Assembly: GCA_002329155.1 (NCBI GenBank)
Contig: DCXY01000024.1
Coordinates: 73,571-137,570, forward strand
DNA from: Stenotrophomonas sp. UBA2124
GTDB taxonomy: Bacteria; Pseudomonadota; Gammaproteobacteria; Xanthomonadales; Xanthomonadaceae
Length of the DNA: 64,000 nucleotides
Direction: 5' to 3'
The notes beneath the pieces are model-generated. The model saw nothing but the letters and a program-made list of their open reading frames with translations, was not told where the DNA came from and searched no databases. The translations under genes were made by a program, and so were the position numbers. Shown piece after piece: positions 32,258-41,042 of this stretch (position 1 is the stretch's first letter; each line of letters begins with the position of its first letter).

Positions 32258-33242
32258 GCCTGCCCCCGCGCCCGCCACGCCACAGCCACACGATCACCAC
32301 CGTCCACAGGATGCCCGAGGCGGTGAGCTTGCCCCACATCGGTACCCACGCGATGGAGGACCAGAAGGCTTCGATGAAGGCCGCCACCAGCAGCATGAAG
32401 GCCACGCCCAGGCACAGCCGCGCGCCGATGATGCCGCCTTCCACCAGCGCATCGATGCGCCGCTTGCGGCCTGGAGCCAGCAGCCGCAGGCCCAGCTGCA
32501 GGCCGGCACCACCGGCAATGACGATGGCGGTCAGCTCGAACGGCGCATGGCCCACCACGAAACTCCAGAACGGCCCGCCGAAGCCGGCGTTCTGCAGGTG
32601 GCCGGCCACCGCGCCGATGGTGACGCCGTTGAACACCAGCACCAGGATCGTGCCGATGCCGGCCAGCAGGCCGCTGGCGAAGGTACGCAGGCCGATGCTG
32701 ATGTTGTTCATGATGTAGTGGCCGAACATCGCCCAGTCGGTGCCGCTGTCGCGGCCCAGGTGGTCAGCGGCCGGGTCGTACATCTTTTCCATCTGCGCGA
32801 TCTGGCGCGGATCGAGCAGCATGTGGATCAGGTCCGGCTTGTACTGCAGCAGCACGAAGATGCCCACCAGCGGCAGCACGAACAACGCGCAGGCCACCCA
32901 CATCGCCGTGCCCTGGCTGCGCACGGTCTGCGGGAAATCGGCAAACAGGAATTCCACCGCGCGCTGCCAGCGCGGTGCCGGCGTGCGGTAGAGCAGGTTG
33001 TGGCCACGCTGCATCAGCTGCTGCAGGCGCTCCACCAGCTGTGGGCTGTAGCCACGGCGGCGCGAAAGTGCGTACTGCTGGCACAGGCGGCGGTAGCGTT
33101 GCGGGATGCTGTCATCGGCCGGCAGGGTGGGGTCCGGGGCGAGGCCGCGCTTTCTGCCGGCCACTTCACCACGGCGCTGCAGCCACTGCTCGAACTGCTG
33201 CCATTCGTGCTGGTAGCGGGTGACGAACTGTTCCTGTTTCAT
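32247..33242 (-). CDS. SpoIIM-like membrane protein
   Basis: This 331-residue protein starts MKQEQFVTRYQHEW and has a soluble N-terminal third, then five or six membrane segments, with the stage II sporulation M-type pattern YIMNNISIGLRTFASG. In non-sporulating bacteria this family is found with RDD, MoxR and DUF58 genes. It does not imply sporulation. The next gene overlaps by 11 bp. Confidence 0.88.
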   Translation of the reverse strand: MKQEQFVTRYQHEWQQFEQWLQRRGEVAGRKRGLAPDPTLPADDSIPQRYRRLCQQYALSRRRGYSPQLVERLQQLMQRGHNLLYRTPAPRWQRAVEFLFADFPQTVRSQGTAMWVACALFVLPLVGIFVLLQYKPDLIHMLLDPRQIAQMEKMYDPAADHLGRDSGTDWAMFGHYIMNNISIGLRTFASGLLAGIGTILVLVFNGVTIGAVAGHLQNAGFGGPFWSFVVGHAPFELTAIVIAGGAGLQLGLRLLAPGRKRRIDALVEGGIIGARLCLGVAFMLLVAAFIEAFWSSIAWVPMWGKLTASGILWTVVIVWLWRGGRGGRHAH

Positions 33243-33916
33243 CGCCGCCCCAGCAACCAGTTGGCCATGGCGTACAGGCGCAGCACGCCGGCCTGGCCCC
33301 TGGCCTGGCTCAGCCCGCTGGCGATGTCGGCCAGCTCGTTCTGACGTGGGCCGGACAGCGCAGGCGCACGGTCGGCGAAGGCGATCAGCGCGGCCTGCTC
33401 GCCGGGCTGCAGCACCAGCGGCGGTGCCAGCGCACTGTCGGTACGCGCGGGAATCTCACCGGCACGTGGCGGCGTATGCACCACCAGCGAGCCGGCCACC
33501 AGATCACCGAGGCGGCGGCCATAGGGGTCGTACAGGCAGCTGATCAGGCCCAGCGCATAGCCGAACGGCAGCATGTCCACGGTGCGCAGCAGGTTGCGTA
33601 CGATGGCCGGCATCCAGCCCAGCGGCGCGCCGTCACCGGCCACCACGCGCAGCCCCAGCACGCGCTTGCCCAAGGTCTGGCCGAACCAGACTTCCAGCAC
33701 GATGGGGTAGGCCCAGAACAGCAGGAACATCAGGCCCAGGTACAGGCCCTGGCCCAGCCCGCCCAGCGCCATCAGCACCGGGCTCATCATCGCCAGCACG
33801 CCAAAGCGCACCATCAGGTCGATCAGCCAGGCAAGCGCACGCGGCACCGGGCCGGCAGCGGGCAGCTGCAATGGCACGCCTTCGGGGGTGATGACTTCAC
33901 GGAAGGTGTCGAGCAT
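33239..33916 (-). CDS. RDD family membrane protein
   Basis: This 225-residue protein (start MLDTFREVITPEGV at 33916) has three membrane segments and the RDD pattern: ALAWLIDLMVRFG, QTLGKRVLGLRVV and LLRTVDMLPFGY. RDD proteins are membrane proteins of mixed function, some with sodium or proton transport. It is the first gene of the operon that runs to DUF58 at 26769. Confidence 0.88.
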   Translation of the reverse strand: MLDTFREVITPEGVPLQLPAAGPVPRALAWLIDLMVRFGVLAMMSPVLMALGGLGQGLYLGLMFLLFWAYPIVLEVWFGQTLGKRVLGLRVVAGDGAPLGWMPAIVRNLLRTVDMLPFGYALGLISCLYDPYGRRLGDLVAGSLVVHTPPRAGEIPARTDSALAPPLVLQPGEQAALIAFADRAPALSGPRQNELADIASGLSQARGQAGVLRLYAMANWLLGRR

Positions 33917-34078
33917 GGGGCGCGCAACGCTCACCGCTTCCGCCCCTGCGGCAGGTGGCGGGGTGGTCGATCGAGGCGGGAGGTCCGGTATCCGGCCCGG
34001 ACGGCTGCCTGTGGCATGCGGGTCTCGATTGCATCCTGTCAGGGCTTCGACTTTACCCGGCGCCCGTGTGAAAGCCCA

Positions 34079-34103
34079 GCCTGCCACCGTTGCGGTGGCA
34101 GGC
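34079..34103 (-). terminator. Likely terminator after the DUF2167 gene
   Basis: GCCTGCCACCG (34079-34089) and CGGTGGCAGGC (34093-34103) form a perfect 11-bp stem with a 3-base loop, located 14 bp past the stop at 34117. On the minus strand it is followed only by a weak T stretch (GGGCTTTCAC). Confidence 0.65.
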
Positions 34104-34116
34104 AATGGGCGCTGTT

Positions 34117-35025
34117 TCAGCGCACCGTGCGGTTGTCGCTGTTACGCGAGAACAGCTTCTTCACCGCGCCGCCCAGGAACACCACGCCGATCAGCAGCAG
34201 CTTCCAGAACTTGGCCAGCAGCAGCCCGATCTTGGCGAACAGGCCGGCCTTGGCGGCCAGGCCGCCACCAATCAGCGTGGCCACGCCATAGGCGGCCACC
34301 TTGTCGGTGCTGGCGTTGTGGTCGGCGTAGCGCGCGCCCTCGTCGAACTCGGTGAGCGGCAGCAGGTGGTCCATGCCGGTGCGCACCGTGGAAAGCTCAT
34401 CCATGGAGGCAACGGCATTCAGGCTGAGGTAGCCGTAGCGGCCTAGCACGCGGATGTCGTAGTTCAGGGCATGCGCCGGTTCGTTGTTGAAGGCCAGCTC
34501 GCGTGCCCAGTACAGCTTCTTGCTGCCGGCGTCATAACGCGGCGGCACCGCCCAGCCGACGAGGTTCAGGGTGCCGTAACCGGCCTTCTCGCGCTCCGGG
34601 TTGGCGTCACGGATGTGCTCCTGCATGGTCTTCAGCAGGTCGCTGTAGTCGATGTCCTTGGCATCACCGTCTGACACGTAACCGTCATCGGAATAGGTGA
34701 CCACCACCGCCCAGCTGCCTTCTTCGACGAGGGTGGGCGTGCGCGGCACGATCAGCCCCAGCACGCTGTCATCGGGCGGGTTGCCCCACATGTCTTCCAG
34801 CACGCGGCGGGCGTCGCCCTTTTCCAGGAACTGGAATTCGCTGTCCAGGTTGAAGTGGGCCTTGGCCTCAGGCACATCGATGCGGCCGCTATGGAAATCC
34901 AGCGACTTGATGAACTGCTCGGCACTCATGCCTTGCCCTTCCTGGGCGCAGGCGGCGAACGGAACCACGCACAGCAGCGACGCAGCGGCCAGCAGGCCCA
35001 GCGCCACGGACTTGATCGACTTCAT
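34117..35025 (-). CDS. DUF2167 domain membrane protein
   Basis: This 302-residue protein starts at 35025 with a signal peptide (MKSIKSVALGLLAAASLLCV, cleavage near FAACAQ). The DUF2167 pattern is visible: FLEKGDARRVLEDMWGNPPD, LVEEGSWAVVVTYSDDGYVSD (partly), and LNLVGWAVPPRYD with LYWARELAF. A C-terminal membrane stretch (LGGGLAAKAGLF...LLLIGVVFLGGAV) ends it. The function of the family is unknown. Confidence 0.85.
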   Translation of the reverse strand: MKSIKSVALGLLAAASLLCVVPFAACAQEGQGMSAEQFIKSLDFHSGRIDVPEAKAHFNLDSEFQFLEKGDARRVLEDMWGNPPDDSVLGLIVPRTPTLVEEGSWAVVVTYSDDGYVSDGDAKDIDYSDLLKTMQEHIRDANPEREKAGYGTLNLVGWAVPPRYDAGSKKLYWARELAFNNEPAHALNYDIRVLGRYGYLSLNAVASMDELSTVRTGMDHLLPLTEFDEGARYADHNASTDKVAAYGVATLIGGGLAAKAGLFAKIGLLLAKFWKLLLIGVVFLGGAVKKLFSRNSDNRTVR

Positions 35026-35105
35026 GTCTTTTCCCTGTTGGGCGTCCCCACGCCCCGACGCGCAGTGTGCGCGCGCAGCCGGCCACCCGGCAACGGGTAG
35101 GGGGC

Positions 35106-35645
35106 TCAGCCCTGCATGCCGCGGTACTGGTCCTTGACCTTGACGTAGTGGTCGGCCGAATAGCGCAGGCCCTCGATGTCTTTCTCGCTGAGCGGGCGCA
35201 TCAGCCGCGCCGGGTTGCCGGCCCACAGCTCGCCGCTGCGCACCACCTTGCCCGGCCCGACCACGGCACCGGCGGCGATGAAGGCATTGGCCTCGATCAC
35301 CGCGCCGTCGAGGATGCAGGCACCCATGCCGATCAGGCAGTAATCGCCGATGGTGCAGGCATGGATGATGCAGCCATGGCCCACGGTGACACCTTCGCCG
35401 ATCAGCGTGGGGTAGCCGCCCTTGTTGTAGGGGCTGTCATGGCTGACGTGGATGACGGTGCCATCCTGCACATTGGTGCGCGCACCGATGCGGATGTAGT
35501 TCACATCGCCCCGGATGATGGTGCCCGGCCAGATGGAGGCATCGTCACCGATCACCACATCGCCGATCACGGTGCACGCCGGGTCCACGTAAACGCGCTC
35601 GCCGACGACGGGCATCTTGTCCAGGAAGGGGCGCAGGGCAGTCAT
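35106..35645 (-). CDS. Gamma-carbonic anhydrase family protein
   Basis: This 179-residue protein is a left-handed beta-helix of hexapeptide repeats with histidines at VIHVSHDSPYN, GHGCIIHACTIG and a C-terminal helix. The family includes gamma-carbonic anhydrases and YrdA-type proteins. The zinc-binding histidines His91, His116 and His121 are a plausible set, but I did not test the geometry. Carbonic anhydrase activity is not proven for many members. Confidence 0.88.
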   Translation of the reverse strand: MTALRPFLDKMPVVGERVYVDPACTVIGDVVIGDDASIWPGTIIRGDVNYIRIGARTNVQDGTVIHVSHDSPYNKGGYPTLIGEGVTVGHGCIIHACTIGDYCLIGMGACILDGAVIEANAFIAAGAVVGPGKVVRSGELWAGNPARLMRPLSEKDIEGLRYSADHYVKVKDQYRGMQG

Positions 35646-35723
35646 GGGCGATCTTCAGCGGTGATGATGAGCGGTGGATGATACGTGGATGGGGTGGGAG
35701 AGGCAGGCCGTGCTGCGAAATGC

Positions 35724-35850
35724 ACCCCTCCCCGGCCCTCCCCTTGGCTGCGCCAAAGGGAGGGGGCTGGAAGCCTTCTTCCGCTAGCTGGCAGGCCGCT
35801 TGAACTCCCCCTCCCTTTGGCGCAAGCCAAGGGGAGGGCCGGGGAGGGGT
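35724..35850. repeat. Pair of inverted palindromic repeats
   Basis: CCCCTCCCCGGCCCTCCCC at the left end and GGGGAGGGCCGGGGAGGGG at the right end enclose a spacer with two further hairpins. It fills the 246-bp gap between the carbonic anhydrase and LysR genes. Confidence 0.8.
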
Positions 35851-35891
35851 ATGCGCCGCGCGCATCGCATGCGGGTACAGCATGTGACCCC

Positions 35892-36812
35892 TCAATCACC
35901 CCGCACCCTCGCCTGCTCCGCCGCATTCCGCAGTGCCTGCAGGAACCTGGCCAGTGGTGCGCTCTGCGGCTCACCGGCGCGGGTGTAGACCATCACCGGG
36001 CGCTGCCAGGCGAAACCGGGGGCGTCGAGCTTCACCCATTGGCCGGCCAGCAGTTCGGCCTGCGCAAGGCGGCTGGGCAGCAGGGTGAGGTAGCCGCCGT
36101 CGCGGACCATGGCGCGCATGAATTCCGGTGAGCCGCTTTCCATGGTGTTGAGCGGTGGCTCCAGCCCCGCTTCGTGGAAGCGTTGGCGGAAGGCGGCCTC
36201 CACCGCACCCAGCCGGCGGCCGAAGATCCATGCCTGCTCCAGCAGCTGGGCAGGGCTGATGCCACGCTGGCGGGCGAGGAGATGGCGCACGCTGGCGAGC
36301 ACGCGGTACTCGTCCTGCATCAGCACATCGCTGTGGATGCGCGGGTCGGGGTCGCCGTCGCCGAAGGTGTGCAGGGTGACCACCGCATCCAGCTCACGGG
36401 TGAGCAGGCCGGGCAGCAGTTCCGGCAGGATGCCGCCGCTGACATGTACGCCGATGCGCGGCCAGTGCCGGCGCAGCGCCAGCACGGCGGGCGCCACCAG
36501 CGACCCGGCGGTGCTCGGGCCGGTGCCGATCCGCACCTGGCCTTCGGCGCCGGTCTGCAGCTCCTGCAGGCGGTCCTCGAAGCGGCGCACCGCATCGTGC
36601 GCGGGCTGGGCGTGCTCCATCAGCAGCCGGCCCACGTCGGTGAGCCGCGCCTCGCGGCTGCCGCGCTCAAACAAGCGCGCGCCCAGCTGCTGCTCCAGCG
36701 CCTGGATGCCCTTGCTCAGCGCCTGCTGGGTGCGGCCCGTGGCAGCGGCGGCCCGGGTGAAGCTGCCGTGCTCGACCACGGAGAGGAAATAGCGGAGCTG
36801 GCGCAGGTCCAT
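35892..36812 (-). CDS. LysR family transcriptional regulator
   Basis: This 306-residue protein starts at 36812 (MDLRQLRYFLSVV). The N-terminal winged helix-turn-helix is typical: SFTRAAAATGRTQQALSKGIQALEQQLGARLF. The C-terminal two-thirds is a substrate-binding effector domain. It is divergent from the FAD-dependent dehydrogenase gene, with nested dyads between them, and is likely its regulator. The effector is unknown. Confidence 0.92.
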   Translation of the reverse strand: MDLRQLRYFLSVVEHGSFTRAAAATGRTQQALSKGIQALEQQLGARLFERGSREARLTDVGRLLMEHAQPAHDAVRRFEDRLQELQTGAEGQVRIGTGPSTAGSLVAPAVLALRRHWPRIGVHVSGGILPELLPGLLTRELDAVVTLHTFGDGDPDPRIHSDVLMQDEYRVLASVRHLLARQRGISPAQLLEQAWIFGRRLGAVEAAFRQRFHEAGLEPPLNTMESGSPEFMRAMVRDGGYLTLLPSRLAQAELLAGQWVKLDAPGFAWQRPVMVYTRAGEPQSAPLARFLQALRNAAEQARVRGD

Positions 36813-36826
36813 TGGGCGCACGTGTT

Positions 36827-36862
36827 ACAACCAATAGTTGTGGATCGTACGCGAATTGGTTG
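36827..36862 (+). promoter_or_regulatory. Nested dyads in the lysR/dehydrogenase intergenic region
   Basis: ACAAC-N5-GTTGT (36827-36841) and a wider CAACCAAT-N19-ATTGGTTG (36828-36835 and 36855-36862) are symmetric. They lie between divergent genes, a usual place for LysR binding sites. Confidence 0.55.
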
Positions 36863-36923
36863 GCGGTTGCGGGGCAGGGCGGCCGATAGTCGGGCCATCG
36901 CATCACTCCCGGGAGGGAAACGC

Positions 36924-38435
36924 ATGGCCAGCCTCAACGCGGTAAAGCAGTGGGACCAGCAGTACGATCTCGTCATCGGTGGCTTCGGCCTTGCCGCCAT
37001 GTGCGCGGCCATCGAAGCGCATGACCTGGACCCGAGCCTGTCCATCCTCATCCTGGAGAAGGCCAACGAGGCCGAGACCGGCGGCAACAGCCGCGTGGCC
37101 GGGCAGTCGCTGCTGATCACCAAGAACGCCAAGGTGCTGGCCGAGTACCAGCGCAGGATGAGCGTGGCCAACCCGATTCCGGAAGACATGCTGGTGCCGT
37201 GGTCGGAGGCGATGGAGGCGTTGGAACCGTGGATCCAGGAACGCGCGGCGCAGGCAGGCGCGCAGTTCATCCATGGCACCGGCTTCTCCGAGCGTGACGC
37301 GGTGCTGGAGTTCCCCGAGTTCGGCGCGCGCGAGGCGGTGCACTGCACCGCCACCATCCTGCCGATTCCGTCCGGTGTGTACCTGGCCTTCCGCGAGAAC
37401 ATCCGCCTGCGCCCGCGCATCCAGATCGCCTACGAATCGCCGGTCAAGGATCTGGTGCAGGACCCGGACACGCTGGAGGTGTTCGGCGTGATCGCCGAGC
37501 AGAACGGCCAGCGCGTCGCCATCCGCGCCAACAAGGGCGTGGTGATGGCGACCGGTGGTTTCGAGGCCAACCTGGACATGCAGCGCAACTACTTCGGCCT
37601 GGCCAACCCGGCGCCGCTGGGCACGCCGCACAACACCGGCGACGGCATCAAGATCCTGCAGAAGGCCGGCGCCGACCTGTGGCACATGCGCAATCAGGGC
37701 CAGTCCGGTGGCATCTGGCCGGGCTTCAAGCCGGAGGGCTTCGTCAACGGCTTCCTGCGCAATTTCTTCTGGCAGAGCTTCAGCTGGATCGAGGTGGATG
37801 CCAACACCGAGCGTTTCTACAACGAGACCGCCGAACTGCAGCTCACCCACTACAAGGAAAAGAAGCACGGCCATTGGGTGGACACGCCGCACTACCGCGC
37901 GCAGCCGGTGCACATGATCTTCGATGCCATCACCTGCCAGTACAACAAGCTGGTGGTGGAAGTGATGAGCTGGAACCCGGTGGTGCGCGGCTACCAGTGG
38001 TCCGATGACAACTCCGTGGAAGTGGAGAAGGGCTGGATCCAGAAGGCCGACACCCTCGAAGAGCTGGCGGTGAAGATCAACCGTGACCCGGCCAGGCTGC
38101 GCACGGCGGTGGACCGCTACAACGCCGCCTGCGCCGCGAAGCAGGACGCCGACTTCGGCCGCAACCCGGACACGTTGTTCCCGATCGCTCAGGCACCGTT
38201 CTATGGCGTGCGCATCGACCCGGTGATTGTCTGCACCGGTGGTGGTGCGCGCCGCAACATCAAATCCGAAGTGCTGGACCATGACGGCAAGGCCATTCCG
38301 CGCCTGTACGAAGCCGGTGAGATGGGTTCGATGTTCTCGGACCTGTACCAGAACGGTTCGTACCTGACCGAAGCGATGATCTCCGGCCGCGCCGCGGGCC
38401 GCGAGATCGTCGGTCTGACGAACTGGGAGGGCTGA
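36924..38435 (+). CDS. FAD-dependent dehydrogenase (fumarate reductase/TcuA-like fold)
   Basis: This 503-residue flavoprotein begins with MASLNAVKQWDQQYDLVIGG and a Rossmann pattern (GGFGLAAMCAAIEA...ILILEKANE). It has the family stretches ETGGNSRVAGQ, GVVMATGGFEANLDMQRNYF and the C-terminal GSYLTEAMISGRAAG. It belongs to the FAD-binding 2 family, which includes fumarate reductase, tricarballylate dehydrogenase and ketosteroid dehydrogenase. A 63-residue gene follows after 2 bp. The substrate is unknown; the neighbouring MmgE/PrpD and CoA genes point to an organic acid. Confidence 0.88.
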   Translation: MASLNAVKQWDQQYDLVIGGFGLAAMCAAIEAHDLDPSLSILILEKANEAETGGNSRVAGQSLLITKNAKVLAEYQRRMSVANPIPEDMLVPWSEAMEALEPWIQERAAQAGAQFIHGTGFSERDAVLEFPEFGAREAVHCTATILPIPSGVYLAFRENIRLRPRIQIAYESPVKDLVQDPDTLEVFGVIAEQNGQRVAIRANKGVVMATGGFEANLDMQRNYFGLANPAPLGTPHNTGDGIKILQKAGADLWHMRNQGQSGGIWPGFKPEGFVNGFLRNFFWQSFSWIEVDANTERFYNETAELQLTHYKEKKHGHWVDTPHYRAQPVHMIFDAITCQYNKLVVEVMSWNPVVRGYQWSDDNSVEVEKGWIQKADTLEELAVKINRDPARLRTAVDRYNAACAAKQDADFGRNPDTLFPIAQAPFYGVRIDPVIVCTGGGARRNIKSEVLDHDGKAIPRLYEAGEMGSMFSDLYQNGSYLTEAMISGRAAGREIVGLTNWEG

Positions 38436-38437
38436 GC

Positions 38438-38629
38438 ATGAAGGTTGCCACCCCTGCGATGAAGCTGGACGTGCGCATCAACGACGTGAAGGCCGAGGAC
38501 GGCCTGCTGGTGATGGATGGAGTGGCCGGCATGCTGCCGTGCAGGACCAGCCTGACCCCGGCCGAGTTCCGCCAGATGATGAAGCTGGCGCTGCGGCCGA
38601 GTGTGCTGGCGTTGTTGTTCAGGAGGTGA
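38438..38629 (+). CDS. Small protein linked to the FAD-dependent dehydrogenase
   Basis: This 63-residue soluble protein (MKVATPAMKLDVRIND) starts 2 bases after the dehydrogenase stop, so it is probably translated with it. It has one cysteine in MLPCRTSLTPAEF and ends with a basic, hydrophobic helix. I recognise no family. The tight linkage suggests a partner or chaperone role. Confidence 0.7.
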   Translation: MKVATPAMKLDVRINDVKAEDGLLVMDGVAGMLPCRTSLTPAEFRQMMKLALRPSVLALLFRR

Positions 38630-38666
38630 GGGGAGGTGGGGTCATCGTCTCTGCCAAAGCCAAAGC

Positions 38667-38793
38667 ACCCCTCCCCAACCCTCCCCTTCGCTGCGCGAAA
38701 GGGAGGGGGCAGAGCCAAGAGCCAAAGCACCAGATACTTCGCAGCTGCCTAAGCCCCTCTCCCGCTTGCGGGAGAGGGGTTGGGGTGAGGGGA
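38667..38793. repeat. G+C-rich palindromic repeats
   Basis: Two hairpin groups, CCCCTCCCCAACCCTCCCC and CCCCTCTCCCGCTTGCGGGA, lie in the 292-bp gap between the small protein gene and the GntR gene. No gene is visible. Confidence 0.75.
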
Positions 38794-38921
38794 GCAGTTT
38801 GCAGTGCGCTGAAAGCCAGCAGCCAAAGCCGTTCTCGGCCACAGCCACCATCCCACCCAACGTTCGACAAGCCAACGTACCAGCCACCCTCTTCGCTGTG
38901 CGAACGAGCGGGTTTACACCA

Positions 38922-39662
38922 TCAACGCCGATTGCGCGAAAGCACCATCGAATAGGCGAAGCGGCCGGGCGGGTGCAGGCTGATGGCCATCAGCAGCAGG
39001 CGGCCGTTGGCGTCACGGTAACGGCGCTGCACGCGCATCGCCGGCTCGTTCTTCTTGATGTCCAGCAGCTTGGCGTCTTCGGCATCGAAGGAGGATGCAT
39101 CGAACACCTGCTCCACCCGCGAGAGCTTGGCCGGGTCCAGGAAGCGCGCCACCGCGCGCGCTGCGCCGGTCACGTCCAGCAGCTTGTCGGCGGGTACACC
39201 GGTGCGTACCGGCACCAGCATCTCGGTGACGGCGATGGGCTCGCGGCTGTCCTCTTCCAGGCGCAGGCAGTGCAGGCGCAGGTACTCCTTGCCAGCGTTG
39301 ATCTCCAGCCGCTGCGCCATTGCCGCATCGGCAGTGTGGCGGGTGGCCTGCAGCACCTTCAGGCGGGTGCTGTTGCCGTACTGCAGCAGCAGGTCGACCG
39401 TGTCGATCTCATGCTCGTAGCGCATGGCCGCACTCTGCGCGATCACCCGCGTGCCGGCACCGGGGCGGCGCTGCACCAGCCCGGCGGTGATCAGCTGCGC
39501 CAGCGCCGCACGTGCGGTATGACGGCTGACATCGAAGCGTTCACACAACTCCAGTTCGGTGGGCAGCAACGTACCGACCGCGTAATCCCCCTTCTCGATT
39601 GCCGCCTGCAACAGATCGCCGAGCTCGGCATAGCGGGGTTTGCTGCGTCGCGTACCAGTCAT
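38922..39662 (-). CDS. GntR family regulator with UTRA domain
   Basis: This 246-residue protein starts at 39662 (MTGTRRSKPRYAELGDLLQ). The N-terminal GntR helix-turn-helix is clear: PTELELCERFDVSRHTARAALAQLI followed by LVQRRPGAGTRV. The C-terminal 160 residues form a UTRA ligand-binding domain. It lies 16 bp downstream of the CoA-transferase gene on the same strand, so both may be in one operon. It probably senses an intermediate of the local pathway. Confidence 0.9.
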   Translation of the reverse strand: MTGTRRSKPRYAELGDLLQAAIEKGDYAVGTLLPTELELCERFDVSRHTARAALAQLITAGLVQRRPGAGTRVIAQSAAMRYEHEIDTVDLLLQYGNSTRLKVLQATRHTADAAMAQRLEINAGKEYLRLHCLRLEEDSREPIAVTEMLVPVRTGVPADKLLDVTGAARAVARFLDPAKLSRVEQVFDASSFDAEDAKLLDIKKNEPAMRVQRRYRDANGRLLLMAISLHPPGRFAYSMVLSRNRR

Positions 39663-39678
39663 GTGTACAGATCCTTGT

Positions 39679-40923
39679 TCAAAGTCTTCGCGAAAGTTCC
39701 TGCCAGTGTTGTTCCAGGGTTTCGCGGTGTTCGGGAGCGGCAATTGCGATCAGGGCACGGGCCCTGGCGTGGACATCGAGGTGGCGCAGGTCGGCGATGC
39801 CATATTCGCTGACGATGCAGTCCGCATCCACGCGCGCCAGGCTCACTGGCCCCGCGGGGAGTATCGGGACGATCCTGCTCTCACCCTTCGGTGTGCTGGC
39901 CGGTAGCGCAATGATGCCGCGACCACCGGCCGATTGGCGAGCGCCCTGCAGGAAGTCTGGCAGACCGCCGACGCCGCTGAGCTGCCGCCCGGAAAGAAAT
40001 TCACCATTCACCTGACCCAGCAAATCCACCGATAACGCACTGTTGATGGCGGTAAGTCGCGGTATCGCGCCAAGAACGGAATGATCGTGAGTGTGTCCCA
40101 CCTCACGGAACGTAATGTTCCGTTGTGCAATGTCGTATAGCGATTGCGTTCCGAGTGCCACACCCGCCGTGACCGCGTCCTGCGCGGGCGATAGCGCCCC
40201 GGCTTCGAGCAGGCCGAGCAGGCCATCGGAAACCATACCGCTATGTATGCGCAGGTTGCGGCGGCCCTGCACCGCACGCAGAACCGCTGATTGCAGGCGT
40301 CCCAGGCCCAGTTGCAGAGTGGCTCCGTCCTCGACCAGGGTGGCCACCTGTGCGGCCACGGCATCCATCGCGGTGTCCACCGGTGGGTCGGGAATCTCCA
40401 GCAACGGCATCTCACATTCGACCGCTGCCGTGATGCGTGCCAGCGGAATTGACGGACCGCGCGTGCGCGGCATCCGCGGGTTGATATGGGCCAGGATCCG
40501 CGCGGCGCGCGGCCATGCCGCGGGCGTGAAGTCACAGGCCAGGCCGAGCGAGCAGTTGCCGTCATCGTCCGGCGGCGCCACCTGTACCAGCACCGTGTCG
40601 AAGGCCACCACCTCGCGCAGCCAGCGCCAAGTGGCGGTGTAGGTCATCGGCAGGTAATCCACGCGCCCGTCCAGCCATGACGCGCGCAGCTCGCTGCTGA
40701 GGAAGATGGTGCGCTGGCGCGTCTGCGGATGCAGGCCGGCGAAATCGAAGGTGTTGACCGTGGGAATGTGCACACCGGTGAAACGCAGGCCGGCGCACCG
40801 TTCCGGTTGCTGCCGCAGCCACGACTCGAACAGCAGCGAGTGCCCCGCGCAGCCCGGCGCGAAGACCTCCCGGCCTTGGGCAAGGTGGTCGAAGAAGGTG
40901 TCGGCGTCCAACGGTCGTGGCAT
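39679..40923 (-). CDS. Acetyl-CoA hydrolase/transferase family protein
   Basis: This 414-residue protein has the family I CoA-transferase fold of the acetyl-CoA hydrolase/4-hydroxybutyrate CoA-transferase type. Visible stretches are VLVQVAPPDDDGNCSLGLA, ATLQLGLGRLQSAVLRAV and VDADCIVSEYGIADLRHLD. The glutamate nucleophile expected in this family is not where I can identify it with certainty. It is divergent from the MmgE/PrpD gene, and palindromes lie between them. Confidence 0.85.
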   Translation of the reverse strand: MPRPLDADTFFDHLAQGREVFAPGCAGHSLLFESWLRQQPERCAGLRFTGVHIPTVNTFDFAGLHPQTRQRTIFLSSELRASWLDGRVDYLPMTYTATWRWLREVVAFDTVLVQVAPPDDDGNCSLGLACDFTPAAWPRAARILAHINPRMPRTRGPSIPLARITAAVECEMPLLEIPDPPVDTAMDAVAAQVATLVEDGATLQLGLGRLQSAVLRAVQGRRNLRIHSGMVSDGLLGLLEAGALSPAQDAVTAGVALGTQSLYDIAQRNITFREVGHTHDHSVLGAIPRLTAINSALSVDLLGQVNGEFLSGRQLSGVGGLPDFLQGARQSAGGRGIIALPASTPKGESRIVPILPAGPVSLARVDADCIVSEYGIADLRHLDVHARARALIAIAAPEHRETLEQHWQELSRRL

Positions 40924-40952
40924 GGGCGGTGATTGCAGGTTCTGGAAGACGG

Positions 40953-40973
40953 ATCATATGATATGTCCGGACA
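40953..40973 (+). promoter_or_regulatory. Two overlapping-spaced palindromes between divergent operons
   Basis: ATCATATGAT (40953-40962) and TGTCCGGACA (40964-40973) are two perfect palindromes separated by one base. They sit between the CoA-transferase/gntR unit and the MmgE/PrpD operon and may be a GntR operator. Confidence 0.55.
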
Positions 40974-41042
40974 AAGTCGGTTATGCTCTTTTCACGCGGT
41001 GCCCCCGCGTCCCGCCCGCCTGCAACGAGACCACGCCCCGCG

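Noticed and set aside
32247..33242. Sporulation function for the SpoIIM-like protein
   Set aside because: The organism type and gene context do not support sporulation; the family is widespread in non-sporulating bacteria.
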